Positions 18,497 to 26,949 of a stretch of 64,000 nt of DNA are shown in pieces. The position numbers were made by a program, and so were the translations under genes. The DNA is taken from positions 1,708,501-1,772,500 of the forward strand of contig NZ_CP015247.1 in NCBI RefSeq assembly GCF_001891125.1, given 5' to 3'. Source of the DNA: Leuconostoc suionicum (GTDB lineage: Bacteria > Bacillota > Bacilli > Lactobacillales > Lactobacillaceae). The notes below the pieces were generated by a model that was not told where the DNA came from, did no database searches, and saw only the letters and a program-made list of their open reading frames with translations. The stretch's first letter is position 1; each line of letters opens with the position of its first letter.

Positions 18497-18879
18497 ATCT
18501 GCCCTCTTTTTAACAAATCACCTTGTGTTCCACTAACTGTTATCACAAAAGGATCGTAAATTCCTGGTAACGGAATAGCGTGCTTCTTAACTGAAACTAC
18601 AACTTTCTCAGCTAACTCAAAGTGCTTCAGTAAATCAAACAATATATCATTTGCCAATGATTCTATCAAATTGACTTGCGTACTAGTTACTTTTTTTTCA
18701 ACTTCTTGATAGATATCGACATAAGAAATGGTCGTATTCAAATCATCATCGTGAACAGCTGTCTCAATCGGGTACGTTACCATCACATCAATAGAAAGTG
18801 GTTGCCCAAGCTGCTTTTCAGCAGCAAATACCCCATTGTAAGTATAAAAGCGCATATTTGGTAAATGAATAGTCCCCAT
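18493..18879 (-). CDS. folB: Dihydroneopterin aldolase
   Basis: A 128-residue DHNA producing hydroxymethyl-dihydropterin. It opens IHLPNMRFYTYNGVFAAEKQLGQ, has TISYVDIYQEVEKKV and LIESLANDIL, and ends with VVSVKKHAIPLPGIYDPFVIT, all standard. First gene of the folate operon, preceded by an AAAGGAG site, and divergent from murT. Confidence 0.94.
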   Translation of the reverse strand: MGTIHLPNMRFYTYNGVFAAEKQLGQPLSIDVMVTYPIETAVHDDDLNTTISYVDIYQEVEKKVTSTQVNLIESLANDILFDLLKHFELAEKVVVSVKKHAIPLPGIYDPFVITVSGTQGDLLKRGQI

Positions 18880-19054
18880 TGTTTGTCTCCTTTACAATAT
18901 AGCTTTTATTTTACCACGCTGATTACGGTTACCAAAAATATAATTTACAAGTTGGCTGGGTATCATGTTTGTAAAATTGTTCAGAACCTTTTAATGAAAT
19001 CACCCACCACATATCCGTTCATGGTAAAATTATAAACATGAAAGTGGGGATATT

Positions 19055-20413
19055 ATGACACTTAAAAGTTCAATTGCACGCGCCACAGCCAAATCTTCGT
19101 ATTGGTTTTTAAGAAATGTTTTGCATCGTGGTGGAACCAGCTTGCCAGGTAAACTAGCTGTTTCAATCGACCCTAACATTTTAAAAACAATTCAACAAGA
19201 TTTTGATTTAATTATTGTTACAGGAACGAACGGAAAAACACTTACGACAGCCTTAATCACTCGTGTTTTACAGGCAGGTGGATACCATGTAATTACAAAC
19301 CCTTCTGGATCAAATATGATTCAAGGTATTACTGGTACGTTAGTGACTACTAAAATCAAAACATCACCAAATGGTAAAAAGCCACTAGCCGTGCTCGAGG
19401 TTGATGAAGCTAACGTTGAAAAAATTACAACAGCAATTCAACCAAAAATGTTCGTACTAACAAATATTTTCCGTGATCAAATGGACCGTTATGGTGAAAT
19501 TTACACAACTTACGATAAGATTGTTGCTGGGATTAAAAATGCACCTGAGGCGCTTGTCTTAGCGAATGGAGATTCACCTATCTTTACGCGTGGTGATTTT
19601 ACCAATACACGACGGTACTTTGGTTTTAATCAAATTGCACCATCAGATTACCAACCTAATGTTGCGCCAATAAACACCGATGGCATTTTGTCACCAACAG
19701 ACAATTCTGTACTACACTATGATTTCATTACTTATGCCAACCTAGGAAAATATTTTAGTGTAACAGATGAATTTAGCCGCCCAAAACTAGACTACCAAGT
19801 AACAAGTATTGATGACCTAACACCTAGATACTCGACGTTTAGTATTGACAATACACCACTTCGTATTGAAATTGGCGGCTTATATAATATTTACAACGCC
19901 CTAGCAGCATTCTCAGTTGGTCGTGAATTTGGTGTAGCCCCCGAACAAATAAAAAAAGCATTTGAATCAAATGCTCAAATTTTTGGACGTCAAGAAGCAA
20001 TTAACGTTGATGGCAAAGATGTCATTATTGTATTGATTAAAAACCCAGTTGGCACAAATTCAGTAATCGACATGATGTTAACTGAAAAAGATGAATTTTC
20101 TCTTTTAGCCCTATTAAATGCAAATTATGCCGACGGAATTGACACTAGTTGGATTTGGGATGCCGAATTTGAAAAATTACATGATACCAAAATTCAAGCA
20201 GTTGCCACTGGTGGTGAACGGTATAAAGACCTACGAGTTCGCTTAAAGATGGCTGGATTTGCAAACCAATCCGTATATGAAAATCTTTCAGAAGTTGTAA
20301 CAGCTATCAAGTCATTACCAACCAAAAAGGTTTACATCGCTGCTACTTATACGGCCATGCTACAACTAAGAGAACAATTAAGTGCCAAAGGTTACATCAA
20401 AGGAGGTTTCTAA
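19055..20413 (+). CDS. murT: Lipid II isoglutaminyl synthase subunit MurT (cysteine-free)
   Basis: A 452-residue Mur-ligase-like protein that, with GatD, amidates the D-Glu of lipid II. The ATP site is [14 protein letters not shown] near residues 53-66; [21 protein letters not shown] and the C-terminal DUF1727 motif [19 protein letters not shown] with the catalytic aspartate are present. Known MurT proteins carry a four-cysteine zinc ribbon in the middle domain. Here the matching segment (about 195-240, ending SRPKLDYQ) has none, and the whole protein contains no cysteine. The start has GGGG seven bases upstream. Stop and gatD start overlap. Confidence 0.93.
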   Translation: MTLKSSIARATAKSSYWFLRNVLHRGGTSLPGKLAVSIDPNILKTIQQDFDLIIVTGTNGKTLTTALITRVLQAGGYHVITNPSGSNMIQGITGTLVTTKIKTSPNGKKPLAVLEVDEANVEKITTAIQPKMFVLTNIFRDQMDRYGEIYTTYDKIVAGIKNAPEALVLANGDSPIFTRGDFTNTRRYFGFNQIAPSDYQPNVAPINTDGILSPTDNSVLHYDFITYANLGKYFSVTDEFSRPKLDYQVTSIDDLTPRYSTFSIDNTPLRIEIGGLYNIYNALAAFSVGREFGVAPEQIKKAFESNAQIFGRQEAINVDGKDVIIVLIKNPVGTNSVIDMMLTEKDEFSLLALLNANYADGIDTSWIWDAEFEKLHDTKIQAVATGGERYKDLRVRLKMAGFANQSVYENLSEVVTAIKSLPTKKVYIAATYTAMLQLREQLSAKGYIKGGF

Positions 20414-21144
20414 TGGATGATTATGATATTTCTGTGGCTCATTTATACGGTAACCTAATGAATACATATGGTGATTATGGTAACATAATTGCTTTAACTT
20501 ACTATGCTAAGCAAATTGGTGTATCGGTTGATTATCATTTGGTCTCTCTTGGGGATGAATTTAATGCTAACGCATATGATTTTGTCTTATTTGGTGGTGG
20601 ACAAGATTATGAAGAGACTATTGTCGCCCATGATTTGAAATCTAAAGCGAAACCAATCCAAGATTATATTGAGAATGATGGTGCATTGTTGGCTGTCTGT
20701 GGTGGTTTTCAATTGTTAGGTAAATATATGCTAATGGCCGATGGCACAAAAGTCGATGGTATCGGTGTAATGGATCACTACACCACCAATATGCATGATG
20801 AAAAATTGACAACGCTAAAAGACGAGCGACTAACTGGTAATATTGTGATCAAAAACAACGAAACTGGTGAAACCTACCATGGATTTGAGAATCACCAAGG
20901 ACGCACATTCCTAGGTGAAAGCGAACGTGCATTAGGTACTGTTGTTTCCGGTAATGGTAATAATGGTATGGATAACACCGAAGGTGTTATTTACCGCAAC
21001 GTCTACGGCTCATATTTCCATGGACCGATTTTCACCCGCAACGGTAATTTAGCTAAGCGTGTCTTAACAACAGTCTTAAATAAAAAGTATCCGACTATTG
21101 ATTGGCAAGCAAAGTTAAATGTGATTGAAACAGAGACATTTTAA
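20413..21144 (+). CDS. gatD: Lipid II isoglutaminyl synthase glutamine amidotransferase subunit GatD
   Basis: A 243-residue class I glutamine amidotransferase-like protein that frees ammonia from glutamine for MurT. The catalytic cysteine is in [15 protein letters not shown] near residue 97 and the histidine in [12 protein letters not shown] near 197. AGGAGG lies inside the end of murT and the two genes overlap by one base. Amidated D-isoglutamine is needed for efficient cross-linking in many Gram-positive bacteria. Confidence 0.95.
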   Translation: MDDYDISVAHLYGNLMNTYGDYGNIIALTYYAKQIGVSVDYHLVSLGDEFNANAYDFVLFGGGQDYEETIVAHDLKSKAKPIQDYIENDGALLAVCGGFQLLGKYMLMADGTKVDGIGVMDHYTTNMHDEKLTTLKDERLTGNIVIKNNETGETYHGFENHQGRTFLGESERALGTVVSGNGNNGMDNTEGVIYRNVYGSYFHGPIFTRNGNLAKRVLTTVLNKKYPTIDWQAKLNVIETETF

Positions 21145-21151
21145 TAACCAT

Positions 21152-21189
21152 AAAAAAGCAACAGCTGTCCGAACAGTTGTTGCTTTTTA
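21152..21189. terminator. Bidirectional terminator between gatD and the small membrane protein
   Basis: AAAAAAGCAACAGCTG and CAGTTGTTGCTTTTT pair around TCCGAA. It lies between convergent genes and has A and T runs on both sides. Confidence 0.8.
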
Positions 21190-21360
21190 AATATTTTTGT
21201 CCTGATTATTTTGTTTCTGATGTTCTTCAGCTTGTTGCTTCTTAACCTTAGTAACTTCTCTATGATACCAACGCATAATCATGACCAAACCCACTGTTGA
21301 AATCAACATGGCAATGACTACCCAAATAAAAAATAGAATTAATTTTGTATCTTGTGACAT
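21187..21360 (-). CDS. Small single-pass membrane protein, unknown function
   Basis: A 57-residue protein starting MSQDTKLILFFIWVVIAMLI: one membrane helix of about 25 residues, then a basic, glutamine- and lysine-rich cytosolic tail (WYHREVTKVKKQQAEEHQKQ). I do not recognise it. A GTG start five codons earlier (21375) is possible; neither has a good ribosome site. It lies between kimA upstream and the gatD terminator downstream. The helix-plus-charged-tail design argues for a real gene. Confidence 0.5.
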   Translation of the reverse strand: MSQDTKLILFFIWVVIAMLISTVGLVMIMRWYHREVTKVKKQQAEEHQKQNNQDKNI

Positions 21361-21444
21361 TATTATAACTAACACAGATTACCGTGCGACCTGCATTTTT
21401 CCTTTCAAATTACTATATGTACACAGCCACTAGGCTGCATTAGT

Positions 21445-23289
21445 TTATTCTGATAAATGGTAATAATACGTTGATACCGAAATATCCTCACGAGCAGCGA
21501 AAGCAGCGCGTAAACGAAGTGAATTTTGGTTATGCAAAATATTTTGCCATGGTTGTTTTGGTACAAATTGTGGAATTAATACTGTCACTGAATGATTGCG
21601 CTTTTTTGCTTGTTTAACTACAGCATCCACAAAGCTTAAAGAAGGCTTAACAATCGAGCGATAAGAAGAATGGATATCAACATAACGCACATCAGGAAAA
21701 TCTAATTTAAATTGAGTTGATGTTTTCAACTCTTTTTTGGGATTAACATCAAAACTGACATGCATAGCCACTACGTAGTCTCCAATAGATTGCGCGTAAT
21801 CAACGGCCTCCATAGTTACCTTCGTAATATTTGAAACTAAAACAATAACTGTTGCGCCGTCGTAATGGTGACGCTCAGCATTGTCATTTTTTAGATATTG
21901 TAAACGTAATTGTTTACCAATACTCATATAATGATGTTTAATTTTCAAGAACATAAACAAAATCATTGGCATAATGAAAAGGTATGGCCAAACATGTTCG
22001 ATTCTCGTTGCAAAAAGTGTGATAACCAAAACGGCAGAAATAAAGGCACCAATAAAATTGATAATCGCCTTAACCACCCAATGTTGTGGTTTATTACGCC
22101 ACCAATGAATAATCATTCCAGATTGCGATAGTGTAAATGGTACGAAGACACCAACAGCATATAGTGGAATCAAAGCATCTGTTGACCCATGAAAAATCAT
22201 GATAAGCACAATTGCACCAAAGGCCAATGATAGAATACCATTAGAATACCCTAGCCGGTCTCCCCTGTCCATATAAAGATGTGGGAGATATTTATCGCGA
22301 GCTAAATTCAATGCAAGCATTGGAAAAGCAGAAAAACCAGTATTGGCGGCAACAGCTAAAATCATTGCCGTTGCAAATTGTACAACATAAAAACCAACGT
22401 GATACCCACCAAATGTTGTCGCAGCAATCTGCGATAACACGGTCGACTTACTATTTGGCGTAATACCTAACCAGTAACTCAAAAATGTGATACCACCAAA
22501 GAAAGTCGCCAAAATAACAGCCATTGTTGCTAATGTTGCGGCCGCATGTTTTTCTTTTGGTTCCTTGAAATTAGGTACAGCGTTAGAAATTGCCTCAACA
22601 CCTGTCAAAGATGATGATCCGCTCGAAAACGCACGCATAAACAAAACCAATGATAAACCACTAAAACTTGTGCCAATTTTTGCGGCTGCATGATATGGCA
22701 ATTGCCCAGTCAGTGCCTGGAAAACACCCCAAGCAATCATGGTTACTATTACCACAATGAAGAAATAAACTGGTACCATCAAAAAATTAGCGCTTTCACG
22801 TAACCCACGCAAATTCATACCAGTTAGCAACAAAACAATAATAATTGACAATGGCACCGTAAATGGTAGCGTAGCTGGGAAAGCGGCTGTAATCGCATCC
22901 GCGGCAGCTGAGGCGGAAACAGCCACAGTCAACATATAGTCAACAAGCAATGATCCACCAGCAATTAATCCCGCTTTTGCTCCCCAATTCTCACTGGCTA
23001 CTGCATAAGCACCGCCACCTGACGGATAAGCGTGTATAATCTGCCGATAACTCATAACAATAGCAGCTAATAATACTAAAACAAGCAATGCAATTGGAAT
23101 TTGTAACCATAATGCCACTGCACCGGCAGCCAATAAAGCAGTTGTAATCGACTCAGTACCATAGGCTACTGATGACAAAGCGTCAGATGATAAAAGTGCC
23201 AGTGCTTTGGTTTTAGATAATGATTGACCACCTTCATCAAGTGTCTTCAAGGGTTTTCCAATTAAGGTCCGTTTGATATTTTCAAACAT
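21445..23289 (-). CDS. kimA: High-affinity potassium importer KimA (APC family)
   Basis: A 614-residue transporter closely resembling Bacillus subtilis KimA (YdaO) along its length. The start reads FENIKRTLIGKPLKTLDEG, then ALALLSSDALSSVAYGTE, YPSGGGAYAVASENWG, GGSLLVDYMLTVAVS, the FSSGSSSLTGVEAISNAVPNF motif, AANTGFSAFPMLALNLARDK and PLYAVGVFVPFTLSQSGM. About twelve helices are followed by a cytosolic USP-like domain (about 470-614) that in KimA takes part in dimer contact and c-di-AMP inhibition. In Bacillus it is also under a c-di-AMP riboswitch; the upstream gap here (about 60 bases to the previous terminator) has no room for one. Confidence 0.88.
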   Translation of the reverse strand: MFENIKRTLIGKPLKTLDEGGQSLSKTKALALLSSDALSSVAYGTESITTALLAAGAVALWLQIPIALLVLVLLAAIVMSYRQIIHAYPSGGGAYAVASENWGAKAGLIAGGSLLVDYMLTVAVSASAAADAITAAFPATLPFTVPLSIIIVLLLTGMNLRGLRESANFLMVPVYFFIVVIVTMIAWGVFQALTGQLPYHAAAKIGTSFSGLSLVLFMRAFSSGSSSLTGVEAISNAVPNFKEPKEKHAAATLATMAVILATFFGGITFLSYWLGITPNSKSTVLSQIAATTFGGYHVGFYVVQFATAMILAVAANTGFSAFPMLALNLARDKYLPHLYMDRGDRLGYSNGILSLAFGAIVLIMIFHGSTDALIPLYAVGVFVPFTLSQSGMIIHWWRNKPQHWVVKAIINFIGAFISAVLVITLFATRIEHVWPYLFIMPMILFMFLKIKHHYMSIGKQLRLQYLKNDNAERHHYDGATVIVLVSNITKVTMEAVDYAQSIGDYVVAMHVSFDVNPKKELKTSTQFKLDFPDVRYVDIHSSYRSIVKPSLSFVDAVVKQAKKRNHSVTVLIPQFVPKQPWQNILHNQNSLRLRAAFAAREDISVSTYYYHLSE

Positions 23290-23348
23290 ATCGTTTCTCT
23301 CAATACAATTATTTATTACTCAACATATTCTACGCCATTTCTTGTACT

Positions 23349-23373
23349 AAAAAAAGCCGTCTATGTGACGACT
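23349..23373 (-). terminator. Terminator of the PfoR-like gene
   Basis: On the minus strand GTCGTC, a five-base loop and GACGGC (one G-U pair) are followed by TTTTTTT, between the PfoR-like gene and kimA. Confidence 0.7.
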
Positions 23374-23418
23374 CGATGACATTTGCATTGATTGTCTGTT
23401 TTTAAACTTTAGTTATAT

Positions 23419-24549
23419 TTATACCACATCGAGATGCAAATCGTTTTTCTTAGTTTTGCCAAGCTTTTTCAAGACATAGTAGAATACCAATCCTGCTACA
23501 GTTGGTACAACGGCCCCAAAGACAACCATTAAGAGAAAACCACGCAAATCAGTTGTTGCTAAAGCAATAGGTGCAATAAAACCATTCAAACCCAATCCAG
23601 CAATTGCATAAGGTACTTTAAAACTGAAAACACCTACAGCAAATACAGCTGAAACACCAGCAATGAAAGCTGGACCAAAAAGCAATAATGGACTCTTTAA
23701 TAAATTAGGAAACTGAACTTTTGGTGTAACAATTACTTGTGCCAAGTTAGCACCTAAATTATTTTGCTTCCAGCCCATAGCTGTATACATTACAAATCCT
23801 GCAGTTGTACCGACAAGAGCTGCCCCACCTGACAATGGATCTAACATAACCGCAATTGCCAAAGCCGCGGATGAAGCTGGTGTCATTAAGAATAAGAACC
23901 ACACCACAGCAACAACGAACGCACCTAAGAATGGATTGATTTTCATTGTAGAAGCAAGTTCTTCAGAAACCCAATTCAAGAAAGGTGTTGTTACAGAAGC
24001 TGTAGCCAAGCCAAAGAACGTTCCAACCAATACCGCTCCCAAAGGAACTAGCATCATATCCAAAGGCGTTTTACCGGTCAACCAATTACCAACTAGTACC
24101 GCAACTAGGGCTGCTAATACAGCCGAAACAGGTTGTCCAGATGTCATAACCAATGAGCCTGCAGCCTGATCAGCAACCCAGCCGGTTGCTGTATGTGTTG
24201 CTGGAGCTACCGCTGACGTGAAATAAACAGCGTTGGATCCAACCGTGGCTGCAATCAAAGCTGCCCCAGTTGTCAAAATATTTGCCCGCATCATCATCGC
24301 AATACCGACTCCTAAGGCTGGGGCCAACATCTTTTGGCCCATTAAGCCAGCCTGAATTAGTGGGGTATAATGAAAAATACTTCCAATAGACGACATCAAG
24401 AGTCCCATACCGAGGACAGCCAAAATGGCGTTTGAAATTCCTTGTGAAACATCAAAAACAACTTCACTCACTTTACGTGGCTGTGCTTTCATATCACTTA
24501 CTGTTTTGGCCTCTTCTTTGGCCGGTGTTGTAGACAATGGTGCATCCAT
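23419..24549 (-). CDS. PfoR / PTS_EIIC_2-family membrane protein under an Ile/Val attenuator
   Basis: A 376-residue protein with about nine membrane helices, of the family usually called PTS sugar transporter subunit IIC (PF13303-like) or PfoR. Typical stretches are VSQGISNAILAVLGMGLLM, GVGIAMMMRANILTTGAALI, GKTPLDMMLVPLGAVLVG, MTPASSAALAIAVMLDPLSGGAALVGTTAGFV and AIAGLGLNGFIAPIALATTDLRG. The start at 24549 follows AGGAGG. No EIIA or EIIB domain is fused or nearby, so a sugar PTS role is doubtful. The gene is preceded by a leader peptide rich in Ile and Val codons and an intrinsic terminator, which suggests control by branched-chain amino-acid supply and perhaps transport of such compounds (inference). 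Confidence 0.75.
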   Translation of the reverse strand: MDAPLSTTPAKEEAKTVSDMKAQPRKVSEVVFDVSQGISNAILAVLGMGLLMSSIGSIFHYTPLIQAGLMGQKMLAPALGVGIAMMMRANILTTGAALIAATVGSNAVYFTSAVAPATHTATGWVADQAAGSLVMTSGQPVSAVLAALVAVLVGNWLTGKTPLDMMLVPLGAVLVGTFFGLATASVTTPFLNWVSEELASTMKINPFLGAFVVAVVWFLFLMTPASSAALAIAVMLDPLSGGAALVGTTAGFVMYTAMGWKQNNLGANLAQVIVTPKVQFPNLLKSPLLLFGPAFIAGVSAVFAVGVFSFKVPYAIAGLGLNGFIAPIALATTDLRGFLLMVVFGAVVPTVAGLVFYYVLKKLGKTKKNDLHLDVV

Positions 24550-24631
24550 GGTCTTATCCTCCTGTATTATCAACAATAATTTGCTCTCCACCATAATTGT
24601 TCGCACAATTATTATGGTAAAACTATAAGAA

Positions 24632-24664
24632 AAAAGGAAGCGCTAGATAAACTAGCGCTTCCTA
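24632..24664 (-). terminator. Attenuator terminator upstream of the PfoR-like gene
   Basis: On the minus strand GGAAGCGCTAG, loop TTTAT and CTAGCGCTTCC form a perfect 11-bp stem followed by TTTTTTC. It lies between a promoter and a gene start about 85 bases further on, the place of an attenuator rather than an operon end. A second stem, GCCAGCCTT with AAGGCTGGC (24695-24717), lies just upstream and may be part of the switch. Confidence 0.85.
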
Positions 24665-24742
24665 AAGTATGTCGAAAAAATTCAACAACTCCACGCCAGC
24701 CTTTCTTCAAGGCTGGCATCAAAAAGTAGACCAACCGAGAAG

Positions 24743-24808
24743 TCAAATAATAATGACGACGTTGATCTTAATGACTTGTGTGAAGTTAGTTGAACTTAAA
24801 CTTTTCAT
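24743..24808 (-). CDS. Leader peptide with terminal Ile/Val codon run
   Basis: An unannotated 21-codon ORF between the promoter and the terminator. It starts ATG about 10 bases after AAGGA and ends QVIKINVVIII then TGA; eight of its last ten residues are isoleucine or valine. This is the pattern of branched-chain amino-acid attenuators such as ilvL. The stop region can pair with earlier bases: AAGTCA in the V-I codons with TGACTT at the stop, and GATCAACG with CGGTTGGTC, so a stalled ribosome would alter folding. I could not derive the antiterminator by hand. Charged Ile- or Val-tRNA is the likely signal. Confidence 0.8.
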   Translation of the reverse strand: MKSLSSTNFTQVIKINVVIII

Positions 24809-24838
24809 AAGAGTTTTTTCCTTTTAGTTAATAAAATT

Positions 24839-24867
24839 ATTATGACACGACAAATATAAAATGTCAA
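24839..24867 (-). promoter_or_regulatory. Promoter of the attenuator-controlled PfoR-like transcript
   Basis: On the minus strand a consensus TTGACA (24862-24867), a 17-base spacer and CATAAT (24839-24844), about 30 bases before the leader peptide ATG. Confidence 0.75.
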
Positions 24868-24985
24868 TAGTCTAATTATATTAATTTAAAACACATTTAT
24901 AGAAAAGGTTTTATTTTTACAAACGTAAACCATTTCCCCTAATTTTAGATATAATAGATATTACAATTACTTAAGGGGAAGTTAC

Positions 24986-25981
24986 ATGAATTTACTAGAA
25001 ACTATTCAGAAAAGAATACCTTATCGTTATGGTGTTTTGTTAGCAATCATTCTTCTGATTATTGCTTTAAAGCAGTTTATGTCTTTGCTGTTATTAACAA
25101 TTATATTTTCTTACCTAGCTATGAGTGTTGCTAAGCCATTAGCTCATTTTTTGAAAATATCTCGGGCTGTATCAATTGCGTTAGTTTACATTATTTTTAT
25201 CAGTGTCGTTTCATTAGCCATTCAACACGGCGCTGCTACGCTAATTGAGCAAATCAAGAGTATGATTACTTTGGCCATGAATTGGAATTGGCAAGACAAT
25301 GCACTGTTGCAAAATGTATACAAAAACGTTAATCAATATACTTCGATTTTTAATAGTAAAAATTTAATTTCTGAGAGTTTATCACAATTAAATCATATTG
25401 GACACGTGATTTATCAATTGGTGTTAGCGCTACTATTTAGTTTTATATTTAGTATGACTTATCCAAAATTACGCTTGTGGAGCATGAATTTTTTACATAG
25501 TCCATTCAAAAAATTTTTTGGTGAGTTTTATATTATCGTCCACCGTTTTATTATTATTTTGGGTAAGTTGTTTGAAATCCAACTCATCATTTGTACCATC
25601 AATACGGCGCTGATGTTCTTAGTGCTATTGTCATTGCATTTCCCCTATTTATTAGGATTTACTATTTTAATTTTCGTGTTGGGATTAATTCCTGTATTTG
25701 GGGTCGTTATTTCATTAGTGCCTTTGACTATCACTGCTTTTATCATTGGTGATTGGGATACCGTGATTATCATTGTAATTGCTGTTGCTTTAATTCATCT
25801 GTTCGAGTCTTACTTTTTACATCCTCACCTAATGTCTCAAAAAACACACATGCCAATTTTAATTATCTTATTAAACTTAATTATCATGGAACATTTTTTT
25901 GGTGTTTGGGGTCTAATTATTGGATTACCCATTTTGACTTTCTTACTTGATTTTTTCCAAATACAAAAATTCAATCATTAA
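24986..25981 (+). CDS. AI-2E family transporter (YdiK/TqsA-like)
   Basis: A 331-residue membrane protein with the AI-2E_transport layout: two N-terminal helix pairs, a soluble middle region (about 85-145), then the conserved C-terminal block with FVLGLIPVFGVVISLVPLTI and ESYFLHPHLMSQKTHMPILIILLNLI near 270-310. Members have been linked to autoinducer export or to Na/H exchange; the substrate here cannot be told. luxS elsewhere in the window is not close enough to suggest a link. Start has AAGGGG; TATAAT at 24950-24955 is the likely -10. It converges on mmuM. Confidence 0.8.
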   Translation: MNLLETIQKRIPYRYGVLLAIILLIIALKQFMSLLLLTIIFSYLAMSVAKPLAHFLKISRAVSIALVYIIFISVVSLAIQHGAATLIEQIKSMITLAMNWNWQDNALLQNVYKNVNQYTSIFNSKNLISESLSQLNHIGHVIYQLVLALLFSFIFSMTYPKLRLWSMNFLHSPFKKFFGEFYIIVHRFIIILGKLFEIQLIICTINTALMFLVLLSLHFPYLLGFTILIFVLGLIPVFGVVISLVPLTITAFIIGDWDTVIIIVIAVALIHLFESYFLHPHLMSQKTHMPILIILLNLIIMEHFFGVWGLIIGLPILTFLLDFFQIQKFNH

Positions 25982-26014
25982 AAAAAGATGAACCGCAAGG
26001 CTCATCTTTTTTGT
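25979..26014. terminator. Bidirectional terminator between the AI-2E gene and mmuM
   Basis: AAAAAAGATGA and TCATCTTTTTT pair around a ten-base loop between the two convergent genes; it overlaps the ends of both. Confidence 0.75.
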
Positions 26015-26949
26015 TCATTAATATTAGCAGTCCTTTTTTTTAATTGTTGAACCGCCTCATTGATTTCATAAATATCATCTGGACTAGTACGGCAACAACC
26101 GCCTATTAAACAAGCACCTGCTTCATACCAAGTGGGTACTAGTTCAGACCAGTTTATCGGTCCATGATCTGTAACCCATCTCTTACTTATTGGATCATAT
26201 GTGTCACCCGCGTTTGGATAAACGATTATTTTCTTTTCTGTGTATGGTGCTATATTATGAAGTGCTTTTATAATATTTTCAGGAGCCGTACAATTCACAC
26301 CTATCGCTCGAATTTGTTCATTCTGATTAAAATAAGAAATCACTTCTTTTAAAGATGTTCCATCCCACAAATGTTCTCCCAATTCCGTTGAAAATGACAA
26401 AAATATAGGTATTTTTGAAAATTCAGTACTTATTAGGTCGACGACCGCTTTGGCCTCTTCAAAATTAGGCATTGTTTCTAATAATAAAACATCTACATTA
26501 TCTTGAACTAGACGATTGACACGCTCCCGATGAAAATCTTTATATTCTGACTGAGAAAGCTGGTAGTCCCCTGTGTATTCCGCGCCATTCGACAAGTATG
26601 CACCATATGGTCCTACGGAACCTGCAATCAATCCACTCTCCTGTCTTTGGTTTGAATCACTTAAGGCTTCCTTGGCCAAGTCAACGGCTAAATCAATTAG
26701 TTCATATCCCCTTAATTGATCACCGTTTGGAAATGGTATGTGTACTTGATAAGTATCAGTAATCGCCAATTGCGCACCAGCATTAAAATAACTTTTATGA
26801 ATATCACGCACAATTCCTGGATTCTGAATCAATGCCGAGGCTGACCATAGATTGTTATTAACTTCAACATGCTTTTTTTCTAATTCACTTCCCAAACCAC
26901 CATCTAATGTTACAATATTATTTTCAATAATATGATCTACCTTTGTCAT
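26002..26949 (-). CDS. mmuM: S-methylmethionine:homocysteine S-methyltransferase
   Basis: A 315-residue homocysteine methyltransferase using S-methylmethionine (or SAM) as methyl donor. The first strand reads VTLDGGLGSELEKK. The zinc ligands are the cysteine in GVNCTAPENI near 220 and the pair in LIGGCCRTSPDDI near 287. LLETMPNFEEAKAV and YPNAGDTYD are also typical. It overlaps mmuP by four bases (ATGA), and the pair forms a salvage unit for plant-derived S-methylmethionine, sensible for a plant-associated lactic acid bacterium. Confidence 0.93.
   Translation of the reverse strand: MTKVDHIIENNIVTLDGGLGSELEKKHVEVNNNLWSASALIQNPGIVRDIHKSYFNAGAQLAITDTYQVHIPFPNGDQLRGYELIDLAVDLAKEALSDSNQRQESGLIAGSVGPYGAYLSNGAEYTGDYQLSQSEYKDFHRERVNRLVQDNVDVLLLETMPNFEEAKAVVDLISTEFSKIPIFLSFSTELGEHLWDGTSLKEVISYFNQNEQIRAIGVNCTAPENIIKALHNIAPYTEKKIIVYPNAGDTYDPISKRWVTDHGPINWSELVPTWYEAGACLIGGCCRTSPDDIYEINEAVQQLKKRTANINEQKR

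Noticed and set aside
21388..21405. A five-codon ORF behind AAAGGA upstream of the small membrane protein
   Set aside because: Too short to judge; no hairpin or terminator follows that would suggest a leader peptide.
23290..23348. Possible c-di-AMP riboswitch before kimA
   Set aside because: The space is far shorter than a ydaO aptamer and no matching motif is seen.
24425..24628. Plus-strand ORFs opposite the PfoR-like gene
   Set aside because: Antisense shadows of a well-supported membrane protein; no ribosome site and no family likeness.
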